NCBI GenBank assembly: GCA_028279445.1
Contig: JANQNT010000017.1
Span: 1-64,000 of the forward strand
Direction of reading: 5' to 3'
Source: Tepidamorphaceae bacterium
Lineage (GTDB): Bacteria; Pseudomonadota; Alphaproteobacteria; Rhizobiales; Tepidamorphaceae
Length of the DNA stretch: 64,000 nt
The position numbers were made by a program, and so were the translations under genes. This document shows positions 26,986 through 35,001 of this stretch, piece after piece; positions within the stretch are counted from its first letter, which is position 1, and each line of letters begins with the position of its first letter. Below the pieces are notes generated by a model, which saw only the letters and a list, made by a program, of their open reading frames with translations, did no database searches and was not told the DNA's origin.

Positions 26986-29202
26986 ATGACACAGCCAACC
27001 CATACGCAGCAGGGATCGATCCGGCTCGCCCTGTCGAGTTTCGGCGCCGCGATCCTGCTTGCCGCAACCGTCATGATGGGCATCTATCTCGGCGGCCAGA
27101 CGCAAACCCAGTTCGCGCGCATTGACACAAGCTGGCACGACTACTCCGAGGAAGCCGACTGGCGCGGCGAATTGCTGAGCCGGATCCGGAGCCATCTCGG
27201 CTATGGCGGCATCATCCACAACTTCAAGAACTACGTGCTGCGGCAGGAACCGGTTTATCTCGACGAGTTGCGCCGCCAGCTCGGCGATTTCGCCGCCACG
27301 GTCGAGGAATATCGCGCCAGCGGCGCCAGCGACACCGAACTGGCGAGCCTGGACGCAATCGCCGCGACCATCGCCGTCTATGAATCGAAAATCCCGATTG
27401 CCCGGCAGGGCGCGGCCGAGAGCTGGTCGGCGGAGCGCACAGACCGGCTGGTCAAGGTCGACGACACCTCCGCGCTGCTGGCGCTGCAACAGCTCGACAC
27501 CTACATGCGCGACCAGCGCGACCAGGCCACCGGCAGCATCGCCAAGTCCGTGGCCGAGGGCACGGCCTTCGTCACCACCGGCTTCTACTTCCTGGGTGGA
27601 CTGGCCGTCGTCGCGCTGACCATCTACGCGCTGTTCTTCCTGTTGCAGAACGAATTGCGGCGCACGATCGCGTTGCTGTCGCGCGAACTGGCCGAACGCA
27701 AGGCGGCCGAGCATGTCGCCAAGAAGTTCCACCGCGCGGTCGAGCAGAGCCCGGCGACGATCATCATCACCGACACGCAGGCGCGCATCGAATACGTCAA
27801 CGCCAAGTTCTGCGAACTGACCGGCTACACCCGCGAGGACGTCGTCGGAAAGACCCCGAACATCCTCCAGTCAGGCGACGAAACGCCGGAAACCTATCTC
27901 GCCCTGCGCCAGCAGCTCGCCCGCGGCGAGGAATGGCACGGCACCTTCCGCAACCTGAAGAAGAACGGCGAGCCCTACTGGGCCAAGACGATCATCCTGC
28001 CGCTGCGCGACGAGGACGATGCGATCACCCACTTCATCGGCCTTGGCGAGGATACCACCGAGCGCCAGCGCGCCCGCGAGCAGATCCACCGGGCACAGAA
28101 GATGGAAGCCGTCGGCCTGCTGGCCAGTGGCGTCGCGCACGACTTCAACAACATGCTGACGACGATTCTCGGCAATGTTCACGTCGCCCGCCAGGACGCG
28201 CCGAAGTCCGGCGATCTGGCCGAAGAGCTCGCCCACATCGAGATCGCCGCCAAGCGCGCCCGCGATCTCGTCGGTCAGGTGCTGGCATTCGCCCGGCGCC
28301 AGCCCGGCAAGGCGGTTGCCGTCAATCTCGGCGAAGCGCTGGAAGAAGCCGGCAAGCTGACCGGGGCGGCGACCCAGAGCAATATCGCGATCAGCGTCGA
28401 GGTGGCCGACAGCGACATGGCCGTGCTGGCCGATCCCACCCAGCTCCACCAGGTGCTGATGAACCTGTGCAGCAACGCCGCCGAGGCGATCGGCCCGCAA
28501 GGTGGCGAGATTTACCTGTCGGCGGAGCGCATTGCCGGCAGCAATGGCGCCGCGCGGCAGGTGCGCATCAGCATCGCCGATACCGGACCCGGCATCCCCG
28601 AGGCGATCCGCGGCAAGATCTTCGATCCCTTCTTCACCACCAAGCAGGCCGGCAAGGGAACCGGGCTTGGCCTCTCGGTGGTCGCCAACCTGATCGCCGA
28701 GATGTCCGGCAACATCACCGTTCACGGCCGGGAGGGCGGCGGAACGACATTCCGAATCACACTGCCGGAGACCGACCGGAAACGCGCGAGCCCCGCGATC
28801 CGCGAAGCTGCGCCGGTCGCCGAAGCGGTCGATGGCGTGATCATGGTCATTGACGACGAGCCTGGGCTCGTCTCGACATCGGCCAAGATTCTCAAGCGTA
28901 CCGGCTACACGGTCGAGGCCCATACCGATCCCGATGCCGCGTTGGCGGCCTTCGAGAACGCACCGGACCGCTATGCCCTTGTGATGACGGACTTTGTCAT
29001 GCCGGAGATGAACGGCGAGCAGATCTGCCGCGCGGTGCGCTGCTGGCGCGACGACTGCCCGCTGCTGATCTACACCGCCTACCAGCCCGGCGCGATCGAT
29101 CTCGACCAGCTCGCACCGATCCAGATCGTCAAGAAACCCGCGTCATATCGGCAACTTCTGGAAACAATCGACAGCTTGCTTCATACCGCGACACCCAATT
29201 GA
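26986..29202 (+). CDS. Hybrid sensor histidine kinase (PAS-HisKA-HATPase-REC)
   Basis: Inner-membrane sensor of 738 residues. A first helix near 13-35 and a second near 196-222 flank a ~160-residue periplasmic helical sensor. A PAS domain follows ([21 protein letters not shown] through the PAC segment EDTTERQRA). The phosphorylated histidine is H385 in [16 protein letters not shown], the HATPase N-box is [15 protein letters not shown], and G-boxes [11 protein letters not shown] and GTGLGLSVV are intact. A C-terminal receiver has D669 ([11 protein letters not shown]). It lies directly upstream of the iodate-reductase-like operon, in the same direction and divergent from the response regulator gene, so it may control either or both. 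Confidence 0.9.
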   Translation: MTQPTHTQQGSIRLALSSFGAAILLAATVMMGIYLGGQTQTQFARIDTSWHDYSEEADWRGELLSRIRSHLGYGGIIHNFKNYVLRQEPVYLDELRRQLGDFAATVEEYRASGASDTELASLDAIAATIAVYESKIPIARQGAAESWSAERTDRLVKVDDTSALLALQQLDTYMRDQRDQATGSIAKSVAEGTAFVTTGFYFLGGLAVVALTIYALFFLLQNELRRTIALLSRELAERKAAEHVAKKFHRAVEQSPATIIITDTQARIEYVNAKFCELTGYTREDVVGKTPNILQSGDETPETYLALRQQLARGEEWHGTFRNLKKNGEPYWAKTIILPLRDEDDAITHFIGLGEDTTERQRAREQIHRAQKMEAVGLLASGVAHDFNNMLTTILGNVHVARQDAPKSGDLAEELAHIEIAAKRARDLVGQVLAFARRQPGKAVAVNLGEALEEAGKLTGAATQSNIAISVEVADSDMAVLADPTQLHQVLMNLCSNAAEAIGPQGGEIYLSAERIAGSNGAARQVRISIADTGPGIPEAIRGKIFDPFFTTKQAGKGTGLGLSVVANLIAEMSGNITVHGREGGGTTFRITLPETDRKRASPAIREAAPVAEAVDGVIMVIDDEPGLVSTSAKILKRTGYTVEAHTDPDAALAAFENAPDRYALVMTDFVMPEMNGEQICRAVRCWRDDCPLLIYTAYQPGAIDLDQLAPIQIVKKPASYRQLLETIDSLLHTATPN

Positions 29203-29283
29203 CATAACTTGTTACAAACGTTGCAAATCTTCATATTTGGACACGTAGTTTATTATTTTTCTGATTTGAAACAGAGCTAACCT

Positions 29284-29340
29284 CTCCTCCGTGATGTCAG
29301 TTGCGCTGCCCCATGGGGCGCACTGACCGTCGTGGAGGAG
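29284..29340 (+). promoter_or_regulatory. Leader hairpin that can sequester the ribosome binding site of the iodate-reductase-like operon
   Basis: CTCCTCC at 29284-29290 is the exact complement of the ribosome binding site GGAGGAG at 29334-29340. Between them, GTCAGT (29296-29301) pairs with ACTGAC (29322-29327), and GCGC/GCGC and CCC/GGG pairs extend toward a small loop near CATG. The spacer positions can be bridged mainly by G-U pairs with one or two bulges. The first ATG follows at 29346. The region 29203-29283 upstream is A/T-rich and probably contains the promoter. Confidence 0.6.
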
Positions 29341-29345
29341 ACGCC

Positions 29346-30458
29346 ATGAACCGGCACGCGCCAGGGATCGCCAGACAGGTGGCGGTCCTTTCCCTTGCAG
29401 GCATCCTGACACTGGGCGCAACGAGCGCATTCGCCGAGGACGAGCCCTTCGGCCCGGTCAAGGCGCTCGAAACCAAGCCGGCCCTCGTCGAGCTCGGCAA
29501 ACGGCTGTTCTACGATCCGCGGCTGTCGGGCGACACCAGCCTCTCCTGCTCAAGCTGCCACCAGCCCGACAAGGCGTTCACCGACGGCGAGGCGCTGTCG
29601 ATCGCCTATACGGGCTCGCTGCACTTCCGCAATACGCCGACGCTGGCCAATGTCGGACACCGCAAGGCGTGGTTCCATGACGGTCGGCTGGGCACCAACC
29701 TCAACGACGTGACGCGGGAATCGATCACCGAGACCTACTTCATGAACATGGACATGCGGATCATGCAGGAGCGTCTCAAGCAGGATCCGGTCTATGTCGA
29801 AATGTTCGAGGCCGCCGGCAAGGGCGAACCTTCGAATGGCGGCGCGCGCTCGGCGATCCAGGAATTCCTCAAGTCGATCACCTCGAGCGGCGCGCCGTTC
29901 GACACCGGTGACATGTCGGACTCGGCCAATGCCGGCTTTGAGCTGTTCAAGGGCAAGGCCGGCTGCGCCGCCTGCCACACCGGCCCGCGCTTCACCGACG
30001 ATCAGCCGCACAACATCGGCGTGCCGGAGAACCCGGAAATCTGGTCCGATCCCGAGCGGCACGTCGCCTTCGTCACCTATGCGAAGTTCATGGGTGTCGA
30101 GAACTACATGAACCTGCGCCGCGACCTCGGCGCCTTCGTGCGCGACCACCGCCAGGAGAGCGCCGGCAAGTTCATGACGCCGACGCTGCGCGAACTGACC
30201 TACACCGCGCCATACATGCACAACGGCATGCTGGCGACACTCGAGGACGTTGTCGACTTCTACAACGCCGGCGGCGGCAACGCGGCCAACAAGGACATCC
30301 GCGTCCGCCCGCTCAATCTGACCGACGAGGAGAAGACGCAACTCGTCGACTTCCTGAAGTCACTGTCGGGCAACAGCTTCGATGTCCCCAGCTACAACCC
30401 CGGCGAGATCGACACCGACTATCCGTTGATCGCCGATTGGCGCAACCAGACGAACTGA
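29346..30458 (+). CDS. Di-heme cytochrome c peroxidase (MauG/CcpA family), IdrP1/IdrP2-like
   Basis: Periplasmic protein of 370 residues with a Sec signal peptide (cleavage about AFAED, residue 30). Two c-type heme sites are visible: CSSCH at 68-72 and CAACH at 207-211. The core has the peroxidase landmarks GKRLFYDPRLSGD, FRNTPTLANV and TPTLRELTYTAPYMHNG. The family reduces H2O2 with electrons from small cytochromes. In described iodate reductase loci two such peroxidases (IdrP1, IdrP2) accompany the molybdenum enzyme and are thought to remove H2O2 formed during iodate reduction. First gene of a four-gene operon; 12 bases separate it from the second peroxidase. Which of P1 or P2 it matches cannot be said. 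Confidence 0.85.
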   Translation: MNRHAPGIARQVAVLSLAGILTLGATSAFAEDEPFGPVKALETKPALVELGKRLFYDPRLSGDTSLSCSSCHQPDKAFTDGEALSIAYTGSLHFRNTPTLANVGHRKAWFHDGRLGTNLNDVTRESITETYFMNMDMRIMQERLKQDPVYVEMFEAAGKGEPSNGGARSAIQEFLKSITSSGAPFDTGDMSDSANAGFELFKGKAGCAACHTGPRFTDDQPHNIGVPENPEIWSDPERHVAFVTYAKFMGVENYMNLRRDLGAFVRDHRQESAGKFMTPTLRELTYTAPYMHNGMLATLEDVVDFYNAGGGNAANKDIRVRPLNLTDEEKTQLVDFLKSLSGNSFDVPSYNPGEIDTDYPLIADWRNQTN

Positions 30459-30470
30459 AGGGCGCGCACC

Positions 30471-31613
30471 ATGACACCGAACCTGCTCAGGACCCTGACC
30501 GCAGCCGCGCTGGCCGCCACCTCTCTGGTCGCCATGGCCACCACGGCGAATGCCCAGGAACGCCCCGCCATGCTGGCGCCGCTCGGGCCGCCGCCGGAAC
30601 CGCTGGACAACCCCACGACGCCGGAGAAGGTCGAACTCGGCAAGCTGCTGTTCTTCGACGGGCGCCTGTCGGGCAATGGCGCGATGCCCTGCTCGGCCTG
30701 CCACATCCCCGATGCCGGCTGGGACTTCCCCGACAAGATATCGCTCGGCTATCCCGGCACCACCCACTGGCGCAATTCACAGACCATCATCAACTCCGCC
30801 TATTACGGCAAGCTGTTCTGGGCCGGCGCGTCGAAGTCGCTGGAAGGCCAGGCCCGCTCGGCTGCCCGCGGCGGTGTCGCCGGCAACGGCGAGGACGACA
30901 TGATGGAAGCGCGCCTTGCCTTCGTGCCGGAGTATCGCCGGCGTTTCGGCGAGGTGTTCGGCGATGTCTGGCCGAACGTGCGCAACGCCTACATGGCGAT
31001 CGCCGCCTTCCAGCGTACGCTGGTGCAGACCGACACGCCGTTCGACAACTACATGCGCGGCGACGACGGCGCGCTGAGTGACGCACAGAAACGCGGCCTC
31101 GACCTGTTCACCGGCAAGGCCGGCTGCGCCCGGTGCCACAACGGCGCGCTGCTGAGCAACGAGAAGTACTACAACCTCGGCGTGCCGCCCTATGACGGCT
31201 GGGAGACCGATCCCTTCGCCCAGATCACCTTCCGCTTCGAGATCTACGCCAAGGGCGTGAAGCAGGACATGTATCGCTCGCTGAAGGACGATCCCGGCCT
31301 CTACTTCCGCACCAAGCAGAAGGATGACATGGGCAAGTTCCGCGTCCCCTCGCTGCGCTACACGAAATACACCGCCCCCTACATGCACAACGGCATGCTG
31401 GAGACGCTGGAAGACGTCATCGACTTCTATGACGCGGGCGGCGGCACCAATGACTTCGCCGCCACCAAGACGGATCTGATCCAACCGCTCGGCCTAAGCG
31501 ATGGCGAGAAGGCCGACCTGCTGGCCTTCATCGAAAGCCTGTCGGGTGAACGCATGGTCATGGATTTCCCTGACATACCGCCGTCCGAACCGCTTCCGGC
31601 ACCCTCGAACTGA
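30471..31613 (+). CDS. Di-heme cytochrome c peroxidase, second copy, IdrP1/IdrP2-like
   Basis: 380 residues with a Sec signal peptide ending near residue 29 (TTANAQE). Heme sites are CSACH at 74-78 and CARCH at 219-223. It shares the family scaffold (GKLLFFDGRLSGNG, WRNSQTIINSAYY, VPSLRYTKYTAPYMHNG) with the gene upstream, but is too divergent for a recent duplication. Two paralogous di-heme peroxidases beside a Rieske and a molybdopterin gene are the diagnostic company of iodate reductase and are not usual for arsenite oxidase. Fifteen bases to the Rieske start. Confidence 0.85.
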   Translation: MTPNLLRTLTAAALAATSLVAMATTANAQERPAMLAPLGPPPEPLDNPTTPEKVELGKLLFFDGRLSGNGAMPCSACHIPDAGWDFPDKISLGYPGTTHWRNSQTIINSAYYGKLFWAGASKSLEGQARSAARGGVAGNGEDDMMEARLAFVPEYRRRFGEVFGDVWPNVRNAYMAIAAFQRTLVQTDTPFDNYMRGDDGALSDAQKRGLDLFTGKAGCARCHNGALLSNEKYYNLGVPPYDGWETDPFAQITFRFEIYAKGVKQDMYRSLKDDPGLYFRTKQKDDMGKFRVPSLRYTKYTAPYMHNGMLETLEDVIDFYDAGGGTNDFAATKTDLIQPLGLSDGEKADLLAFIESLSGERMVMDFPDIPPSEPLPAPSN

Positions 31614-31628
31614 CCGTTGGAGGACATC

Positions 31629-32210
31629 ATGAAAAACGACCCAGGACTTATCGAATCCATCAACGGTCCCACCGAGGCGGCCAGCAGCGGCAAGCCCTGC
31701 GTGATGAACCGGCGCAGCTTCCTGCTGACCTCAGGCGTCACCACCGCGACCGTCATGGTTACCATGCACACCTCCGAGGGGCTGGCTCAGGTTCCCGCCG
31801 TGGCGGCGACCTATCCGCGCAAGCTGATCGGCAGGCTGTCGGAACTGGTCACCGACGAGCCGGTCGATTTCGAGTACCCGGACGAGGGGCAGTATTCGGA
31901 ATCGATGCTGGTCAAGCTCGGCCGCGAGGCCGGCGGCGGCATCGGCCCGGATCGCGATGTGGTCGCCTTCAACTACACCTGCACCCATCAGGGCGGACCG
32001 TTGCAGGGCACCTACCAGGCCGCCGACAAGGCGCTCGGCCCCTGCCCGCTGCACCTGACCACCTTCGATCTGACCCGCTACGGCATGTTCATCTCCGGCC
32101 AGGCCTACCAGAGCCTGCCGCAGGTGCTGCTGGAACTGGACGGTGACGATATCTACGCCGTCGGCATGTTCGGCCTGATCTACGGCCGCTACGACAATCT
32201 GCAAGGTTGA
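31629..32210 (+). CDS. idrB: Rieske iron-sulfur subunit, iodate reductase / arsenite oxidase small-subunit type
   Basis: Electron-transfer subunit with a [2Fe-2S] cluster, 193 residues. A twin-arginine signal lies at 27-31 (NRRSF, then LLTSG and a hydrophobic stretch), after an unusually long 26-residue N region. The cluster ligands are C118-H120 (CTHQGG) and C139-H142 (CPLH). The two extra cysteines that form the stabilising disulfide in bc1-type Rieske proteins are G123 and L141 here. The start is ATG 31629, eight bases after GGAGG at 31619-31623; a TTG at 31617 is in frame but overlaps that site. It precedes the large subunit by 12 bases, as in aioBA-type operons, and probably carries the large subunit out through Tat. 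Confidence 0.82.
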   Translation: MKNDPGLIESINGPTEAASSGKPCVMNRRSFLLTSGVTTATVMVTMHTSEGLAQVPAVAATYPRKLIGRLSELVTDEPVDFEYPDEGQYSESMLVKLGREAGGGIGPDRDVVAFNYTCTHQGGPLQGTYQAADKALGPCPLHLTTFDLTRYGMFISGQAYQSLPQVLLELDGDDIYAVGMFGLIYGRYDNLQG

Positions 32211-32222
32211 GGGAGACGTTTC

Positions 32223-34898
32223 ATGGCCACCCCCTACTATCTTCCCGAAACCAACATTCCCCTGCCCCCGCCGGACGCCGACGTCATCTCGACGGCCTGC
32301 GACTACTGCATCGTCGCCTGCGGCTACAAGGTCTACCGCTGGCCTGTGCGTGGCGGAAAGGTCGGCGGTCCGAAGGCGGAGGAAAACGCCTTTGGTTATG
32401 ACTTCCCCGTCGATCCGCTGGGTCCCTGGGTGGCGCCCAACCAGTACAACGTGGTGCTGCACAACGGCGAGCCGCACCACGTTATCATCATCCCCGACAA
32501 GGACACCGAGTTCGTCAATCCGCTCGGCAACTCCTCGATCCGCGGCGGCGCCATCGCCCAGAAGGTCTACAACCCGCAGACGCCGACCCGCGACCGGCTG
32601 AAATCGCCGATGATCCGCATGTTCGGCGTGCTGATGCCGGTGCCGTGGGATTTCGCGCTCGATATCGCCGCCGAAGTCGGCCGCTACGTGCTCGAGAAGC
32701 ACGGCGCCAACGCCTACTGCGTGAAGACCTTCTCCTACGGCTACATGGAGAACACCTACGCCATCACGAAGTATGCGCTGCGCAACATTTCCACCGCCAA
32801 CTTCACCTTCCACGACACACCCTCGGACGTGACGTCGACGCCGGGCTTCCGTGACGCGGGCTTCGACAATTTCGGCCCCTCCTACGAGGACTGGCGCGAC
32901 GCCGAGACGCTGCTGATCTGCGGCACCGACCCCTACGAATCCAAGACCATCCTGTTCACCGACTGGATCATGCCCGGCATCCAGGCCGGCCAGAAAGCGA
33001 TCTTCCTACTGCCGCGCTCCACCGGCGGCGTCGCCTACGCGGTCAAGAACGGCGGCATGCTGATCGACATCCAGCCCGGCACCGACCTGCCGGTGGTGCT
33101 GGCGATCGCGCGCGTCATCGTCGAGAACGGCTGGGAGGATTCCGAGTGGATAGAGAAGTGGGTCAACTCCAAGTTCGAGAGCTCGTCGGGCTTCGGCCAG
33201 GGCACCCGCAACACGCCGTGGCAGTGGCGCACCACCTGGGGCAAGTTCCAGACCAACGGCTTTGAGGACTGGAAGACGTGGCTGCTGGAGCAGGACTACG
33301 CTGTTCCTGAAAAGGCCGCCGAGATCGCCCAGATCGACGTACAGAAAATCTACACCGCCGCCGAATGGCTGGCCAAGCCGCGCGCCGACGGCTCGCGCCC
33401 GAAGTCGTCCTTCATGATCGAGAAGGGCTTCTACTGGTCCAACAACACCGGCAACACCAACGCCATCTCGGCGCTCGGCATCATCTGCGGTGCCGGCGGC
33501 CGGCCCGGTCAGATGATTGGCCGCGCCGGTGGGCATCAGCGTGGCGGCCTGCGCGGCGGCAAGTATCCGCGCAACAAGTCACCCGAGAAGCTGCCGGGCC
33601 GCCGTCGCCGCGCCATGGACACCGACCGTTACCTGATGTCGGGGCACACGCGGCTTGCCCACGTCATCGGCAACACCTGGATCCAGTCGATGTGCGGCAG
33701 CCAGTCGCTGGCGGCGAAGTTCGAGGAACTGACCGTCCAGAACCCCAACCAGGTCGCCTCGTTTGACAAGCAGGAGATTATCGAGACGCTGAAGCGGCGG
33801 GCCGATTCCGGCGGCATGGTGGTGTTCGACCAGGATATCTATCTGGTTGACCCGATCGGTGCGCGCTACGCCGACATCGTCTTTCCCGCCGCCGGCTGGG
33901 GCGAGGACACCTTCACGCGGGCCAACGGCGAACGCCGCATCCGGCTCTATCCCAAGTTCTACGACGCGCCGGGTGACGCCAAGCCGGACTGGTGGATCAT
34001 CGCCCAGCTTGCCAGGAAGATGGGCTTCTCCGGATTCGATTGGGAGAACTCCAACGACGTTCTTGAGGAAGGCGCGCGTTTCTCGCGCGGCAGCCGCAAG
34101 GACTTCAGCATGGTCCGCGTCGTCGCCCAGCGCGAAGGCAAGACCCTGCACGAGAAGCTCGGCGAATTCGGTACCAACGGCATCCAGGGCCCGGTCATGC
34201 TGATGGACGACGGGACCCTCGTCGGCACCAAGCGTCTGCACGATACCGGGCGCAAGCTGCCCGCCGAAGGCCCCGCCGGCGCCAACGTCTTCAACAAGAA
34301 GCTGACGCACTTCAACTCGCAGACCGGCAAGTGCAACCTGCAAAAGGCGCCCTGGTCGCTGTTCTCCGACTATTGGGAATGGCTGCGGCCCAAGGGCGAC
34401 GAGCTGTGGTGCACCTCCGGGCGCATCAACGAGCGCTGGCAATCAGGCTATGACGACCGCCGCCGGCCCTACATCGTGCAGCGCTGGCCGGAGAACTGGG
34501 TCGAACTGCATCCCGACGACGCCGCCGAGCGCGGCATCGAGAGCGGCGACTACGTGATGCTGTTCTCTGACCGCATCCCGGTTCAGGTGGACACCATCAT
34601 CGGCGTCGAGGGCGACGACTTTTCCTTCACCAAGCTGATGGAGAATGGCCACATCGAGTTGCACAAGGCGGCAATCACCGCGGTGGCCATCGTCACACCG
34701 GCGCTGAAGAAGGGGGTCATGTACCTCGACTTCCTGCACACTGCGCAGCCGGCCAACGCCCTTGCCGGTCGGGTCGTCGACTGGATCAGCGGCAACTACA
34801 ACTACAAGATGGGCATCGGCAAGGTGAAGCGCATCGGCGTTTCGCCTTACAAGAACGACTTCCGGTCAATGTCGTTCGCCCGGCGCGATATCGCCTAG
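32223..34898 (+). CDS. idrA: Molybdopterin oxidoreductase large subunit, iodate reductase-like (AioA/IdrA family)
   Basis: Catalytic subunit with a molybdenum bis-pyranopterin cofactor, 891 residues. The N-terminal CDYCIVACGY (Cys 26, 29, 33) is the Cys-x2-Cys-x3-Cys pattern of the AioA family's [3Fe-4S] site, with no fourth cysteine where DMSO-reductase enzymes have one. GRAGGHQRGG (R434, H438) matches the active-site Arg-x3-His segment of AioA. No signal peptide is present, so export is presumably with the Rieske partner. Arsenite oxidase is the alternative. The two di-heme peroxidase genes upstream, and the lack of aioX, aioS/R or a cytochrome c552 gene, favour iodate reductase, which would use iodate as respiratory electron acceptor in the periplasm. 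Genes for cofactor delivery are not in the window. Confidence 0.78.
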   Translation: MATPYYLPETNIPLPPPDADVISTACDYCIVACGYKVYRWPVRGGKVGGPKAEENAFGYDFPVDPLGPWVAPNQYNVVLHNGEPHHVIIIPDKDTEFVNPLGNSSIRGGAIAQKVYNPQTPTRDRLKSPMIRMFGVLMPVPWDFALDIAAEVGRYVLEKHGANAYCVKTFSYGYMENTYAITKYALRNISTANFTFHDTPSDVTSTPGFRDAGFDNFGPSYEDWRDAETLLICGTDPYESKTILFTDWIMPGIQAGQKAIFLLPRSTGGVAYAVKNGGMLIDIQPGTDLPVVLAIARVIVENGWEDSEWIEKWVNSKFESSSGFGQGTRNTPWQWRTTWGKFQTNGFEDWKTWLLEQDYAVPEKAAEIAQIDVQKIYTAAEWLAKPRADGSRPKSSFMIEKGFYWSNNTGNTNAISALGIICGAGGRPGQMIGRAGGHQRGGLRGGKYPRNKSPEKLPGRRRRAMDTDRYLMSGHTRLAHVIGNTWIQSMCGSQSLAAKFEELTVQNPNQVASFDKQEIIETLKRRADSGGMVVFDQDIYLVDPIGARYADIVFPAAGWGEDTFTRANGERRIRLYPKFYDAPGDAKPDWWIIAQLARKMGFSGFDWENSNDVLEEGARFSRGSRKDFSMVRVVAQREGKTLHEKLGEFGTNGIQGPVMLMDDGTLVGTKRLHDTGRKLPAEGPAGANVFNKKLTHFNSQTGKCNLQKAPWSLFSDYWEWLRPKGDELWCTSGRINERWQSGYDDRRRPYIVQRWPENWVELHPDDAAERGIESGDYVMLFSDRIPVQVDTIIGVEGDDFSFTKLMENGHIELHKAAITAVAIVTPALKKGVMYLDFLHTAQPANALAGRVVDWISGNYNYKMGIGKVKRIGVSPYKNDFRSMSFARRDIA

Positions 34899-34947
34899 AG
34901 CAAGACATGCTCTGAGTCTTCATCGTACGCTTCCCGCGTACCTTCCG

Positions 34948-34985
34948 CCCGCAGCCTGTGTTTCTGGTGGCTGCGGGCTTTTCTT
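34948..34985 (+). terminator. Rho-independent terminator after the iodate-reductase-like operon
   Basis: CCCGCAGCC (34948-34956) and GGCTGCGGG (34969-34977) form a perfect nine-base stem with a 12-base loop, followed by CTTTTCTT. It ends 16 bases before the next start codon, which suggests that the HEAT gene is largely transcribed separately or by read-through. Confidence 0.85.
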
Positions 34986-35001
34986 GCCAAGGACCCCCTC
35001 C

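Noticed and set aside
32223-34898. Plain arsenite oxidase call for the large subunit
   Set aside because: The cofactor motifs fit AioA, but the two di-heme peroxidase genes and the lack of usual aio partners fit iodate reductase better. Kept as the stated alternative.
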